Program-made: the position numbers and the translations under genes
Notes under the pieces: model-generated
The model's database searches: none
What the model was told of the DNA's origin: nothing
The model's input: only the letters and a program-made list of their open reading frames with translations
Origin: Spirogloea muscicola
Lineage: Eukaryota > Streptophyta > Zygnematophyceae > Spirogloeales > Spirogloeaceae
Assembly: GCA_009602725.1 (NCBI GenBank)
Contig: WELB01000011.1
Coordinates: 287,691 to 351,690 of the forward strand
Direction: 5' to 3'
Length of the DNA: 64,000 nt
Part shown: positions 21,779-46,519 of the stretch, piece by piece
Position numbering within the stretch: position 1 is the first letter of the stretch
Layout: each line of letters starts with the position of its first letter

Positions 21779-24188
21779 GGTGGCCTCTTGGTCACATCAG
21801 TGTGGCACGCCATTGGGCATTGCCCGGTCGTGCATGCACTGAGGGTCCACGTACTTGACCTGCTAGCTTCAGAGATTCAAGGGTGCTTGCTAGGGCTCTA
21901 GAAGAGCCTCCTGGGACCTGGTTACAGCTACAGCTTACTGCATAGTCGACCCTCATTGCCGAAGTAGGATTGTCACCATCAGCTTTGCTGTCGTCACCTG
22001 GCATAGCTTACAGTTTGCTTTACTTCCCACTCGCTCAGTGGTGGAGCAGGCGGGGGGCATAGATTGCACCCCTGACAGCCTAAATTTCCACCTCCTTAGA
22101 GCTGGGGGACCTAGGGTCGCAAGAACGATTGGGCTGACCTAGTGAAGATGCTAATGGGCTCAGTAGAGGCCGAGTCTACCACGAGGGGCTTTTGCCGTAC
22201 CTTATTGCGCCACCCAAGAAGTGGTTAGCGAATGACAGATTTGTGGGCCCCGTGAAAATGACTTTTGCGCTATGCAGAATATGTCGCTGCTACCAGCAAC
22301 AGCACTAGCAGCAATAGCAGGAGGGAAAGCTTGGGTTGGACTGGGATGCTAAGAACCAAGGGTTGCAGCCAATGTGGAAGTCAGCTAGGGTTGAGGTTGG
22401 AGCCACAATGATGCACCTCGTAATGACGTGAGAGGATGGCGTGGAAGATATGACCCGTACTTTTGAGCTCATCGCCTCACTGAATGCAGAGGTTGTCAGA
22501 GACGTGCAGTGGGATCCTTGCAGGTGACGGCCGAGAGAGGGGGCTTGGCCGCCTCCTCGGGATGGAGGCGGGCTGATTCCTTCCCTTCCTTATCAGCAAC
22601 TTGCGGGCGTTGACTAGGGGCTAATGCTCAGCAGAGCAAGTGGCCATGATTGGCGATGAGTACCGCTTGGCTTGGGGCTTTCACTAACCTTGTCCACTCT
22701 CTTTCGGTTGCCCTTACACACACAAAAGCTCTTCCAATCTCCGGCACTGGCTGTGAGAGGCCAGCCCGTAGGTGAGTACAAGGTCTGAAAGGGCCGGAAG
22801 GGGAGTTACTTCTCCAGAACGTCAGCAAGAGGCGCTCAATAACCTCGAGTCAGCAGCACAGTAACACAGCCCTCTTCTCCTTACACTGCCAGTGGACTAG
22901 CTTCTCTGCGGGATACGAAGCTGTGCACGGGGGAAGATGAAGACGAAGCTCTTGCAAGAGAAGAAGCTCGTATAACCGGGAACAGTGCTGGTCAAATCTG
23001 CCCCAATAGGACTGGACAAGGTCCAGAGACGAACAGTGGACGAGGAAGGAGGGGGAGCTTTGGAGAGCCACTTTCTTTTCAATTTTTTGGGCCAAATGTG
23101 GGTTGATTGTGTAACGTTCTCGAGATGTCAAGACTTTTGGTTAAGAAAAGTGAGCTTTGCCAAAGGGGGCTGTTTTCTTCCGAAGGGGGCGAGGGCTGTA
23201 ACTAGCCAGCCCAGAAGATAATTATGAGAATCCGAAAGGGGCCAGAAAGCGCTGGAGCCCACAACAAGTACTACGAAAGACTAAAACTGCTCGCCCATAG
23301 AGAAGAGGGGCTGGCAAATGGCAGCCCGAAAAGAATGGACAGATTCCAGAGAGCCACAGGAAAGGTGCCGAATAGAAAAACTACACGGCCAGACACGAGA
23401 CGACGCAAGAGGGAAGCTCAGTACCCACGAGTGAGCAGCACGTCAGAGTAACTCGCAGCTGGGAAGACGACGCTGTGCCACGGTCGAGAAGCAGGCGCGC
23501 GGGACGAGCAGGCCGCCTTTGACAGGCAGGTATGCCGCATGCGGCTGTCGGTCTCGTTCCAGCGCTCCGTAGCTCACGCGGTCCACTCGCGAGCTGGCCG
23601 CGCTATGGCTGCTGCATCTGGGTCTAGGCGGAGTGCCTCGTCCCAACCCGAGCATCGCCGCCAGTATCGAATCAGCTTAGGCTCACGATTGGGCTGACGG
23701 CTCCGTATCTATCAGAGGAGGCAGTGCCTACAGATCCCGTGCCCTGACGTCACGGTGACGTGCGGCCCTTCTTGTCGCGGGCCTAAGGAAGCTTCCTGGG
23801 CACCACACGGGTAACGCAGATGCTCTCGAGGGGAGCCTTCTGACGGGGCGCCGTCAAGTTAGCCAGTCTGCCCCCCAGGAGGCCCGACCGTGCGGCGCAG
23901 GCAGGTGGCTCCTGCCCCGGGCGCCACCGCCCCCCGGGGGCCAAGGGCGGGCAGGCTTGCGAAACAGTCGGGGCTACCCGCGGGCAGGAAGTGTAGTGGA
24001 GGAGGAATATTGTGTGGCCTGCCCGGAGATGGGGCGCACTACGGCGCGGCTGCCCGCGGGCCGCGGGCAGGGCGGGGGGGAGCTGCCCGGCCGGCGCCAC
24101 GTGATCGCTTTTTCCGGGGGTCCCCCCACCCCCCCCGCTGACTGAGAGCCAGCCAGCCCCCCCGCTCGGGCCAGCTCGCGCCGCCGCC
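21779..24188. other. Intergenic with hairpin repeats and a coding-like repeat segment
   Basis: No gene is seen. Hairpin-repeat cores lie at about 22745-22800, 23170-23225 (AAGGGGGCGAGGGCTGTAAC) and 23291-23452, the last a clear subfamily-B unit ending AGTACCCACGAGTGAGCA. At 23528-23640 the plus strand can be read as QVCRMRLSVSFQRSVAHAVH followed by AGRAMAAASG, a relative of the segments at 7160 and 31146. From about 23750 to 24188 the DNA is GC-rich and probably holds the promoter and leader of the GRAS gene. Confidence 0.5.
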
Positions 24189-28253
<4,065 letters not shown>

Positions 28254-29559
28254 GTTAGGACCACGCAATACATTCCCTTCAAGATAACGGCTTCCTTTGT
28301 TGACAATTAAGCTGCTTCCTCTATACTTCACACCCATTGATGCTAGACATGCTGCTAGTGCAACACTTCTCAACTTTTAATCTTGCAACAAATACACCCC
28401 TATTGATCAATCTATTCCCGATTGCATACCATGAGCAGGATCTGTTCTAACCACCACAGCTACTTGCCCCAAGAATGTGCACCCAAGACATTTGCACGAG
28501 CTTGTGTGTATGAATGGCAGTCTTGTGTACACAGGGTTCGCAGGGAATGGCTTCATAGTCTCTTTGCTCTATTACAACGCCAACTGCAGTCACTCCATGT
28601 GTAGTAAGGCAAATTACTCAGAAGTCATCAACCATCTAATAGTAATGCACATGCAAACTTGATGTGTAAGAGCTGGTTCTTTTCTTTCTTGCCAGAGTGT
28701 CAGCCACGACCACATCCCGTAGGAAAGCAGCCGTCATCCTTGACAGCTTGGGCTGGCCTCTATTCTTTCAGAGCCATCGGGCCCTCTAAGGAAGACCTTT
28801 CTTTTTTCTTTCTTCCATACACCTATCACTTGCATAGCTTGCATACCTTAGTCCAAGTATTTTGGGCTGTCCTTTCACAGCCCTCGCCCCCTTTGGAAGA
28901 GGGTTTTCTTCATTTCTTCTTCGGCCTTACAACCCCTTCTGTAAGCAGTGCTTTATATTTTGTCACCCACTGTCCCCCTTAGTTGTGCTTTTGCCCTGCT
29001 CCCTTAGCCCTTAGGTAGCGAAGGGCTTTGCATTGTGTAGTCCCATATCTTGACTACAGAGTCTCGCCTGACCAGTGTTCTGGCTCGGCTTGGCCTCCCT
29101 TCCCTTTCATGAGCACCACGCGCCTTCCCTTTCGAAGCGAGCTAACCAGAAAGGGCAATGGCTGTCAAAGGCTATCTCAAAAGCATTAGATAAGGTCCGA
29201 AAGGACCGAAAAGGCTAGATGATTCAAATAGTTGGTGAGATACTAGAGTTCTTACTTCGAATGGAATCTCCCTAGTCAGCAGCCGCGCACCTTCTCTTTC
29301 ACAGCCACCGCCCCCACCTTGTACGAGCTCTTTGCCCTATGTAGGAGCAGCACCAGCAGAAATAAAGAAAGCGCGCGATGCGTATGAATTGTATGGAAGG
29401 CCAAATCTAGCCAAGCATTGTTCATGCAAAAGGGAACGAGGCGCGCGACGCGCATGAGATGAAAGGGAGGCCAAACAATGCCGATATGATCCACCGTGTA
29501 AGAGAGGAAGACTCCTCCAGTGCTTTCCCTGGCCCCTTCGACCTTCGTTCTTTTTCATT
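28254..29559. repeat. Repeat-rich intergenic stretch
   Basis: Hairpin-repeat cores lie at about 28748-28780 and 28862-28905 (GGGCTGTCCTTTCACAGCCC) and around 29150-29210. A second short repeat with GCGCGCGACGCGCATGAGAT and GAAAGGGAGGCCAAA is present twice at about 29367-29475. It has relatives at 29090-29140, 35033-35065 and, inverted, 56868-56915. No gene is seen. Confidence 0.6.
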
Positions 29560-30060
29560 CTTTGTCTGGGCTGGCCTCTCCCAGCCAGCGCTGGCCACGC
29601 AGTGGGCGGTGCAGAACAAAGAAAGCTGCAGCACTACTCCGATTACCCCCAATGCGATCAGCTTCTGCCAGCGGCAGTCGACATCTTTGGCTGTCTGGGT
29701 CCTCATTTCCACACTCTCCTTCAGAACATTGCTAATCTAGGCTACACACGACATGCAGATGTGTTTCCGGCTGAGATGGGCTTGCCAGCTGCTTATCTGT
29801 CGTTCTTGCGATGACGAGTTTCAGCCTGTTTGCAGCGTGCTCAGGCTAATGCCTTGCATCAGAAAGCTGGGCGAGCTCTAATTGGTAGCAGAAGGGCTTC
29901 GTATCTAACATCTAATATTCAGGCATCGATTAGCTACCTTGATGTTTTGACCCGTGGTTACTGAGCGGGTCAATCTGCAGTAGGTTATGTAGGTCTTTAG
30001 ATGTGCTTGCCTTTGTACTTAGCCATTTGGCCTTCGTTTGTTTCAAATACTCTAAATCTC
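29560..30060 (-). repeat. About 500-base dispersed repeat, inverted partner of 6050-6520
   Basis: On the minus strand this carries the same blocks as 6050-6520 in the same order: the GGCCAAATGGC boundary, the GACCCG/CGGGTC hairpin, the segment with AGCTGGCAAGCCC, and CAGACAGCCAAAGATGTCGA. The copies have diverged by many substitutions. It is followed directly by a subfamily-A hairpin core at about 30081-30115. Confidence 0.7.
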
Positions 30061-31132
30061 CTGGAAGAGTCTTTCTCTCCAGTAGAGGGCGATGAATATG
30101 ATTGGCCAGCCCAGAAGTAAAGAATGAACAGTGTTCGAAGGAAAGAAGCATAAAGGGGATCAGAGTAATTTCTGATTGCATTGCTCTTGGTTCAGAGGAA
30201 CTCCTGGATGGACTCAGAGCAAGTCAAAGTTCACTTACCCGGCATCAAACCCTCTTATCATCAAGTATTGTGCGCTATATATCAGCGTAAAACCTGGCCC
30301 GATAAAATATACGCGGATGGTACTAGAGAGTATCTTAGATGTGCTTGAGGATCTTTGCTAGGCGACAATACTGTCCCATAGGTGGTTCTACTCTCGCAAT
30401 TGCATTGACGAATACCGGACCACGAATCTTGCGGTGCGACTCGTGCTTCGTCAACAGCAACATCGCCGTCGTCAAGCCGAGACTGTTAGAAAGTAGGGAG
30501 CTCCTCCAGAACAAACAACAAGCGGGGGGGCAGTGAAAAGCCAGCCCAGCAACCAGCACCCCGGATCATGGCGCACAGTTACTACCACAACATTGTGTAC
30601 GCGAATGCATTCCTATGGTCGAAGTACACAAGGCATCAAGCAGCTACGAAACACGCAGTAACCTTTATCCTTCTTGCGGTGGGGGTCATGGGCTGAAGAG
30701 GGTCGCGTTCACGGTAGTATCGCAGCTGGCTTTGATAAATAAAGAGAATGTGCTTGCCCACAGAGAAGAAGGGCTGCCAAAGCCAGCCCAATAAGAATGG
30801 AGAATGTCCAAAGCCAAAGAAAGAGGTATCGAAAAAGGACCACACTACAGAACAGTACACTACGAAATACGACGATGCAGAGGGAAGCTCAGTACCCGCG
30901 AGTGAGCAACATCAGGTCGGAGTAGCTCGCTGCAGATAGCCCAACGAATGGGCGAGCACTTTCTTCAACGAAGAAGCCGTGGATCAAGAAATGCCAGTCG
31001 TGGGGTGAGAGACCTAATCTGCGAGTGCTGAGCTTTTCTTGGGCTTTTGGAGTGGCACGTTGGCCTCTCACAGCTGAGTGGTCCATCCTCCCCCAGTTCT
31101 GACATAGCTTCTTCAGGCCCCTTCGTCTTCCC
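30061..31132. repeat. Hairpin repeats of both subfamilies
   Basis: Cores lie at about 30081-30115 (CAGTAGAGGGCGATG form), 30523-30550 (GGGGCAGTGAAAAGCCAGCC), 30752-30928 (full subfamily-B unit ending CGAGTGAGCAACATCAGGTC) and about 31052-31075. No gene is seen. Confidence 0.6.
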
Positions 31133-31430
31133 TGCAGCCGGGTCGCTGGCGCAAGTGTATCGAATGCGCCTGGCCGTCTCGCTGCAGAGGTCCATGGCCC
31201 GGGCGCTGCACCTTCGTCCCGGCAGAGCCCTCGCTGCTGCCTCTGGCTCTGGCCAGGGGACCCACTTCCAGGAGCCCAGCATCTCTGATCTGCGGCTGCT
31301 TAGCAGGGGTTACTGAGTGTCTTGTAGCAGCTTTGTTTCTGTTACTTAGCGCTTCCCCTGGCCCCCTTCTCGTACTCTGTTCATTCTTTTTCGGGCTGGT
31401 TGTTCCAGCCCCTATTCTCAATGGGCGAGC
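31133..31430 (+). repeat. Recently copied element, inverted near-identical partner at 51268-51566
   Basis: About 300 bases are the reverse complement of 51268-51566 with only about two differences that I can find by eye. It contains the perfect hairpin GGGCTGG-TTGTT-CCAGCCC (about 31394-31412) and the segment readable as QVYRMRLAVSLQRSMARALH. It ends at GGGCGAGCACTTTCTTC. Beyond both ends the flanks differ, so this looks like a mobile or recently copied unit, not a long duplication. Confidence 0.8.
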
Positions 31431-32290
31431 ACTTTCTTCGTAGCTGCTAAGGGTTTTTGGCCCCTTCCGAGCTTTTGTCAATTATTTTCGGGCAGGCTTT
31501 TCACAGCCCTTGCCCCTGTTGGAAGTGCCACTTCTTTCACAGCCACTGCTGTCAATGTGGAAGCGTTGTTGCTTTAGCAGTGTTGTGGAGAAGGCGGCGG
31601 CGGTTGGAAGGTAGACCACTCGGCGACAGCCACGCAGGCCACGGAAGGTAGACGCGCCGTCATGACGCCACATAAGCCAATCGTGTTAGCCAGATAAGGG
31701 TCCGCACAGACAGGTGAAAGCGTGGACGCTTAGATTTCTCAAAACACCCAGGTTGCTGATTGTGGGCAAGGGGACTACGTGCTCATTCACGACGCAGCGC
31801 AAGCCCAAAATGGAAAGCAAGATACGGATGAAGTTGGCAATTTCAAGCGAGGGCGAGGGCTGCGAAAAGCCAGCCCAGAACCAGCACGCGGCTTCATGGC
31901 GCACAGTCGACACCACGGCCATCGTGTACGCGGTATTGTTCGTGCAGAAGGGGTCATGGGCTGAAGAAGGTTCGGGTTCACATTTTGATATGCTACAAGA
32001 AGATCTCCGCAGCAGGTACGACCAATGAATATATGACACGTCGTCATGCCAGAGCCCCCCCGCTCCGCGGGCCGGGGGTCGGGAGCGCGCCACGCGGGCG
32101 ACCGGCGGAGCCCCTCATCCGGCGGCGGCCAATGGCGGCCCTGGCCTAGGCCCCCGCCCCCCCTCCTTCACCCCCCTCCCCGGCGGGTCCCCAGTCACCT
32201 TTCCAGAGCCTGCCTCCACGGTGGCGCCTGCATTGGGGCCTCCCCTCCCTCCCCGCCAGCGGCCCATCCGCTTTCCGCGCCTCTGCCGCA
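31431..32290. other. Intergenic with further hairpin cores; plastocyanin leader
   Basis: Cores lie at about 31493-31535 (GGCAGGCTTTTCACAGCCCT) and 31850-31880 (GAGGGCTGCGAAAAGCCAGC). From 32040 the DNA becomes CCC/GCC-rich and probably includes the promoter and leader of plastocyanin. In the plastocyanin frame it is open from about 32140. Confidence 0.5.
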
Positions 32291-32332
32291 ACCGTGCCCC
32301 CCTCCCTCCTCCCCCTCGAATTTCCCCTTACT

Positions 32333-32734
32333 ATGGGCCAGCGCTCCGACCCTCCATNGCGCGCGTCGCTGGCCCGGGACGCCGGCAAGGCCTTCGTGGC
32401 CGCCGGCGCCACGCTCCTCCTCGCCGCCGGCGCCAACGCCGCGACCGTGAAGATGGGCAAGGACGACGGCTCCCTCGCCTTCGAGCCCGCCTCCCTCTCC
32501 GTTAAGGCCGGCGAGACCATCGTGTTCAAGAACAACGCGGGCTTCCCCCACAACATCGTCTTCGACGAGGACGCCGTCCCCTCCGGCGTCGACGCCAACG
32601 CCATCTCCCACAGCGACCTCGTGAATGCCGCTGGCGAGGAGGTGAAGGTGACCCTCAGCAAGGCGGGCACATACGAGTACTACTGTGAGCCCCACCAGGG
32701 CGCCGGCATGGCCGGCACCATCACCGTGTCCTGA
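32333..32734 (+). CDS. PETE: Plastocyanin precursor (thylakoid lumen copper protein)
   Basis: The mature part (from [16 protein letters not shown]) is 97 residues. It has the copper ligands His37 ([14 protein letters not shown]), Cys82, His85 and Met90 ([11 protein letters not shown]). The two-residue offset from the land-plant numbers (84, 87, 92) is typical of green-algal plastocyanins. It carries electrons from cytochrome b6f to photosystem I. A lumen-targeting segment precedes it: Arg-Asp, then [17 protein letters not shown], cleaved after ANA. The only in-frame ATG (32333) leaves just a short basic stretch before it, too short for a normal bipartite transit peptide. The frame stays open upstream to about 32140 with Ser/Arg/Pro-rich character (SAFRASAATV), so the true start may be on another exon. 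A single N at 32358 lies in the leader. No intron is seen in the mature part. Confidence 0.93.
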   Translation: MGQRSDPPXRASLARDAGKAFVAAGATLLLAAGANAATVKMGKDDGSLAFEPASLSVKAGETIVFKNNAGFPHNIVFDEDAVPSGVDANAISHSDLVNAAGEEVKVTLSKAGTYEYYCEPHQGAGMAGTITVS

Positions 32735-35552
32735 GCCCCACGCCTTGGGGGTGCACGCAGCCCCCAGCTGCTGACCCTTCTGGCAGCAATGCAGGGCGCC
32801 GGCCTATAGAGGTGTCAATTGACATGTAAAATGAAAACAACCTGTGGACATTCTTAATTATTTTTCCTTCACCTTTGCAGCCATGCCCATGTTGTTCTCA
32901 TCCTCTGTTCACCTCGACCTGTGCGTATCTGGTAAAATGCGGGGGATAGGAAGGACCTTGTTCGTGGCGCAATAAGAGAAAGGATGGCGAGGCTGTCATG
33001 GTGGTAATGTCTACTTCCAATCTTGACGGAAACAAAGCCGACTATGGTCTCTAGGTCTGTGATTGATCCTACTGAGCAGCAGGGGTTTGGATCTGAAATT
33101 ACAGATTCCAAAGTGAAGATCTACAGGGACTATGTGCTACGGTCACGAGAGTAGACACAAGTGCAAGCATAGTCTCAAGTTTCTACTCCACAAGCAGCGC
33201 AGCTTGAAAAACAAGGCTGTCAAAGTGTGTTCTGTTCATTATGTCACAGGAGCTGTTGGCAAATTAAAGTAATCGCATTTTGGTAATGCAAGGCTAAGGC
33301 TTTGAAGCGCTGGAGCAGTTTTCAGTGCTGCTTCTGACCAGACTGCCCATACTCTGGACTTCATCAGACACGTTCCCATCTGAAGCTCCTACTTGCCGGC
33401 TTTTCTCTCTCGCCGATGCTCATTTAATCTGCCTACCTTCTCTTTCTGTGAGGTGCTTTAATCTGCCTACCTTCTCTTTCTGTGAGGTGCTTCTGCACCT
33501 GTGTGTCTAGACGGGTCGTCTGATGCACTTTGAAGGTAATCGCTCCAGTCGAACCATGCGCTTAAATGTCACCATACTCGAATGAGCAGGTAGCCGCTCT
33601 CACATATTGAGCAGGCAGCGGAAAATAGACTTCCACGATGAGGCAATGGCTGCTAGAGGCCAGCCAAAAAGGAAAACAAGGTCCAGAAGGGCCGGATGCG
33701 GAAACCATAAGTCACTCCCAAGGCTTCTTCGGATGGACGCTCAGTGGCAGGCAAAGGCAGGAAAGAATGTTGCACGACTCTTCAGAGGAGGACGGTGATG
33801 TTCGAAGGCCAGTGAAAGGTAGTCAATCAACGGGGACTCTTGGAATGAGCTCTTGGATTGAGTGGGGGTGTGATCACCTGGTGGCAAGGTTTGCTTGTAT
33901 ATACGGAATAGGTCACATAAAAATGTAAGTGATGTAGCAAGACCCAGAGAGCCGCGACAGTAGATCAACTTGTCTATCATGCAGTGATATCACAATGCAG
34001 TAACTGTCATCATAAGCTTGACTGGTCGCATACTCAACAGGTCATAAACCCATGACCTTGCAAGTTGCAAAGCTATACCAGATTACATCAGAGGCACGTT
34101 CACTTGGCAAGAAATTTATCGAGCATGTGAGTCAGGGGACATGCCAAAGATTTGTGCGCTTACCAAGGACAGAAAGATAGATGTCCTCATTGTCTTGATC
34201 GAAGATCATTTATCAACGTCAACCATGTCATCCTCGTCATGGCTATGTCCTGTTGAGTACACGTGCATAGTGTCATCCATAGAAGCAAATACTGCGCTCG
34301 ACTAGTTGACTTGCTGCATAGGTGCATGCAATTGTCTGGACGGTCCACCATCTTGTGGTACACGGTGAGCATGACAGCTTGTCAGTCTCTAACAAAGCAC
34401 GACTGAGCAAGATGAGACACATGGCTCTCGCGTTCTCCTGCGGGCCCTCAAGAGCGTGCATACAATGTCAACCACGTGCAGGGACTGCTGGTTTGCTTGA
34501 CTGCAAAGTTAGTTATGCATTCATCAAGATGACTTACATCCAAGACAAGCAGTGGCTACGAACGGCCAATTGAGAAGAGAGTGACTTCACATGATAGATA
34601 ACATGCTTTCGGTCGACACCTTTCCACAGCTCTGATGTGAAGATTGACGCTTGTATAGATGTGTTACTTGCTCATATGTCTCTGTTCAGCACATCCAAGC
34701 TGGTCGGCCGGCAGCGGCTTACACGACTAAGCCTTGCTAGGCAGTAACATACCTGTTTATCAAGACAGGAACCATCAGTAGGACTTGTCAGTGCACTGTC
34801 GTCAACATCCTCCAAAATGGAGCCTAAGTATACGCACTTTCCGGCCGGACATACATTGTCCAGATTACTAGACTCGGGCTAGATTTCATAACTCTCGTCC
34901 CCTTCTTGCCTATGTACTTGGCCATTTGGCCTACGTTTGTTTCAAACACACGAGATTCTTCTTTTAGTGGATGCTTACATTCACAGCCATTGCCACCCAA
35001 GAGCTTCCAATGTTGAAGAGCTATAGGGAAAGGCGCGCGGTGCGCATGGAATGAAAGGGAGGCAAATGTAGGCCAATTATCTGTACAAGCAAAAGCTAGT
35101 GCAGAAAGTGGGGCTACATAAAGCCTATGCGAATGGCAGCTGAGGTAACATTGTGAATGCAGGCTGAAAAGAGACGTCAGTACATGCAAACGAGCACATG
35201 GTGAGCACATGCAAGTCCGACAGGCTAAGTTGGGAGCCAGAGCACGGACCCCTGAAGCCACTTTCCAACCAGAGCTAGAAATCAATTAGAACACGAATCT
35301 GGAGATCAGGCCTTCAACAGGCCCGCCCCACTCTGCCCAACCACCCTAACCCCGCCCTAGTCCCCTTGTCCCGGACTCCCCCGTCGACGCCGCGCGGCCG
35401 CCACCGCCGCCGCCGCCGCCATTGTTGGCCGCCTTGCGAGCTTAGCGAGCTGACAGCATCTGTGCCGGCGGAACGATGGCCGTGTTGTGGCTGCGAGCGC
35501 ATTGCCTGGGGCCGGCTGCCTAGCACACGGGTCGAAGTGCTGCTCGGCCACC
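32735..35552. other. Intergenic: plastocyanin 3' flank and unassigned DNA
   Basis: A TGTAA near 32825 could serve as a polyadenylation signal. There is a 34-base perfect tandem duplication at 33423-33490, a hairpin core at about 33640-33665, and a copy of the GGCCATTTGGCCTACGTTTG boundary motif at about 34915-34945. A GAAAGGGAGGCAAATG repeat lies at about 35033-35065. No gene is recognised. The GC-rich stretch from about 35320 is the likely promoter of the ion pump gene. Confidence 0.5.
33423..33490 (+). repeat. Perfect 34-base tandem duplication
   Basis: The unit beginning TTTAATCTGCCTACC occurs twice, at 33423-33456 and 33457-33490, with no difference between the copies. It lies in noncoding DNA. 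Confidence 0.9.
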
Positions 35553-45232
<9,680 letters not shown>

Positions 45233-46519
45233 AGCTCTTGCAATCACCAACTATTCCTTCATTCATTGTAGGTAGCTGCTAGACACGTGCCACTACTGAG
45301 AAGGGCTGCATACAAATATCATGCCTGCGCGCTAAACCTTAGTTGCACAAGTCAGTGCACAGGTCGTCCACCTTTGTGTAAAGGCAGCCCATAGCTCAGT
45401 GCAATCTGTTCCCAGTTCATGTTGAGTGCAGAATACGTCAGAAGGGCAGTATGCCAAGTTGGGGCTGCAGATCAACCCACGCTTCCACCATTGATAGTGC
45501 AGAATTGCGAGCAAGAGTGACGAGGACAGTCCGCCTCGAGATTCACACTCACACCCGGGCTTGCAGCGAGCGGGCTGCCATGGACGTTGGTCAGGGTCCG
45601 CCGAGCCGCCTGCCATGACGCTGGCAGCTACCCGTGCCGCTGCTTGCACCTGAGGGCGTCGGTGGCAGCCGAGATCCTGGCAATGGTGACTGCAGTGGCC
45701 AAGCGTAGCGTGCCGCTCGGGGGCAAAGCGGAGCCGGCAGCGCCGCCAGGGGCTGTTGTTGGAGCAACCCACTTGGCCTTGTCTGTGAGTTGTGCGTCAC
45801 GGGTGGTGCGCCAAGGGGCGCCAGCGCATGTGCCCTACAATGCTGCCGCCACCGTAGTTGCCGGCAGTGCTGGGCTTTGTGCAAGTACTGGCGTAAGTCG
45901 ACTAGCGGCCTTTGTGGCCTTCTGTAGTCCTCAGAAGAACTCTCAGGAAGTGTGCTTTGGTTGGACTTGGCTGCGGTGACAAGGGCTCATCAGCCGTTGC
46001 TTGTTGAGGTGGACAAACTTTCAGGGGTATGTCATGATGACACGCTTCCGTGGTCAACCTAAAAGGCAATGGCTGCGAGGGCCAGTTGGATAGATCAGAC
46101 AATTGACAGAATCTGGTCCAGAGTATTTGGTGAGAAAGCCATTCCACAGCTTCACTTCTTGAAAGAAGAAGTAGAGTATGTTCGAACATGTATGCTTGGC
46201 TTGCTTGTGATGGATTGCTTGTATGCCTTTCATACAGCCAGTGGTACAAGATCGCACCAAGAAATGGTGCCTGGAGGCAGAGAATATGACATGGTAAACG
46301 TGACGACAAGCAACAAAGATTTCACTTATTGATGATTTCTCCTGTAGTAGACTGTCATTGACACGAAGATGCTGAGAGAAGGGAAAGGCTGCGGAGGGGG
46401 GAGTTCGGAAGTGAGGCAAGCAGGCTAGGCAGTGCTAGCATCAAGGATGTTCACGCGCTGATCCCAAAGACTTCGTTCAAGACATTATTTACATGTCTGC
46501 TAAACAGCCTGAAGCCAGA
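45233..46519. other. Intergenic between convergent genes, no gene recognised
   Basis: The GC-rich block 45580-45860 has open frames on both strands (for example minus 45591-45884, plus 45587-45979) of Ala/Pro/Arg-rich composition that match nothing I know. A hairpin-repeat core sits at about 46062-46090. The rest is featureless to me. Confidence 0.45.

Noticed and set aside
32046-32450. Pro/Ser-rich open frame overlapping plastocyanin
   Set aside because: It is in another frame than the mature plastocyanin and matches only the C-rich leader.
45587-45979. 130-residue plus-strand frame and opposing minus frames
   Set aside because: GC-rich DNA with open frames on both strands, no conserved motif and no consistent splice partners.
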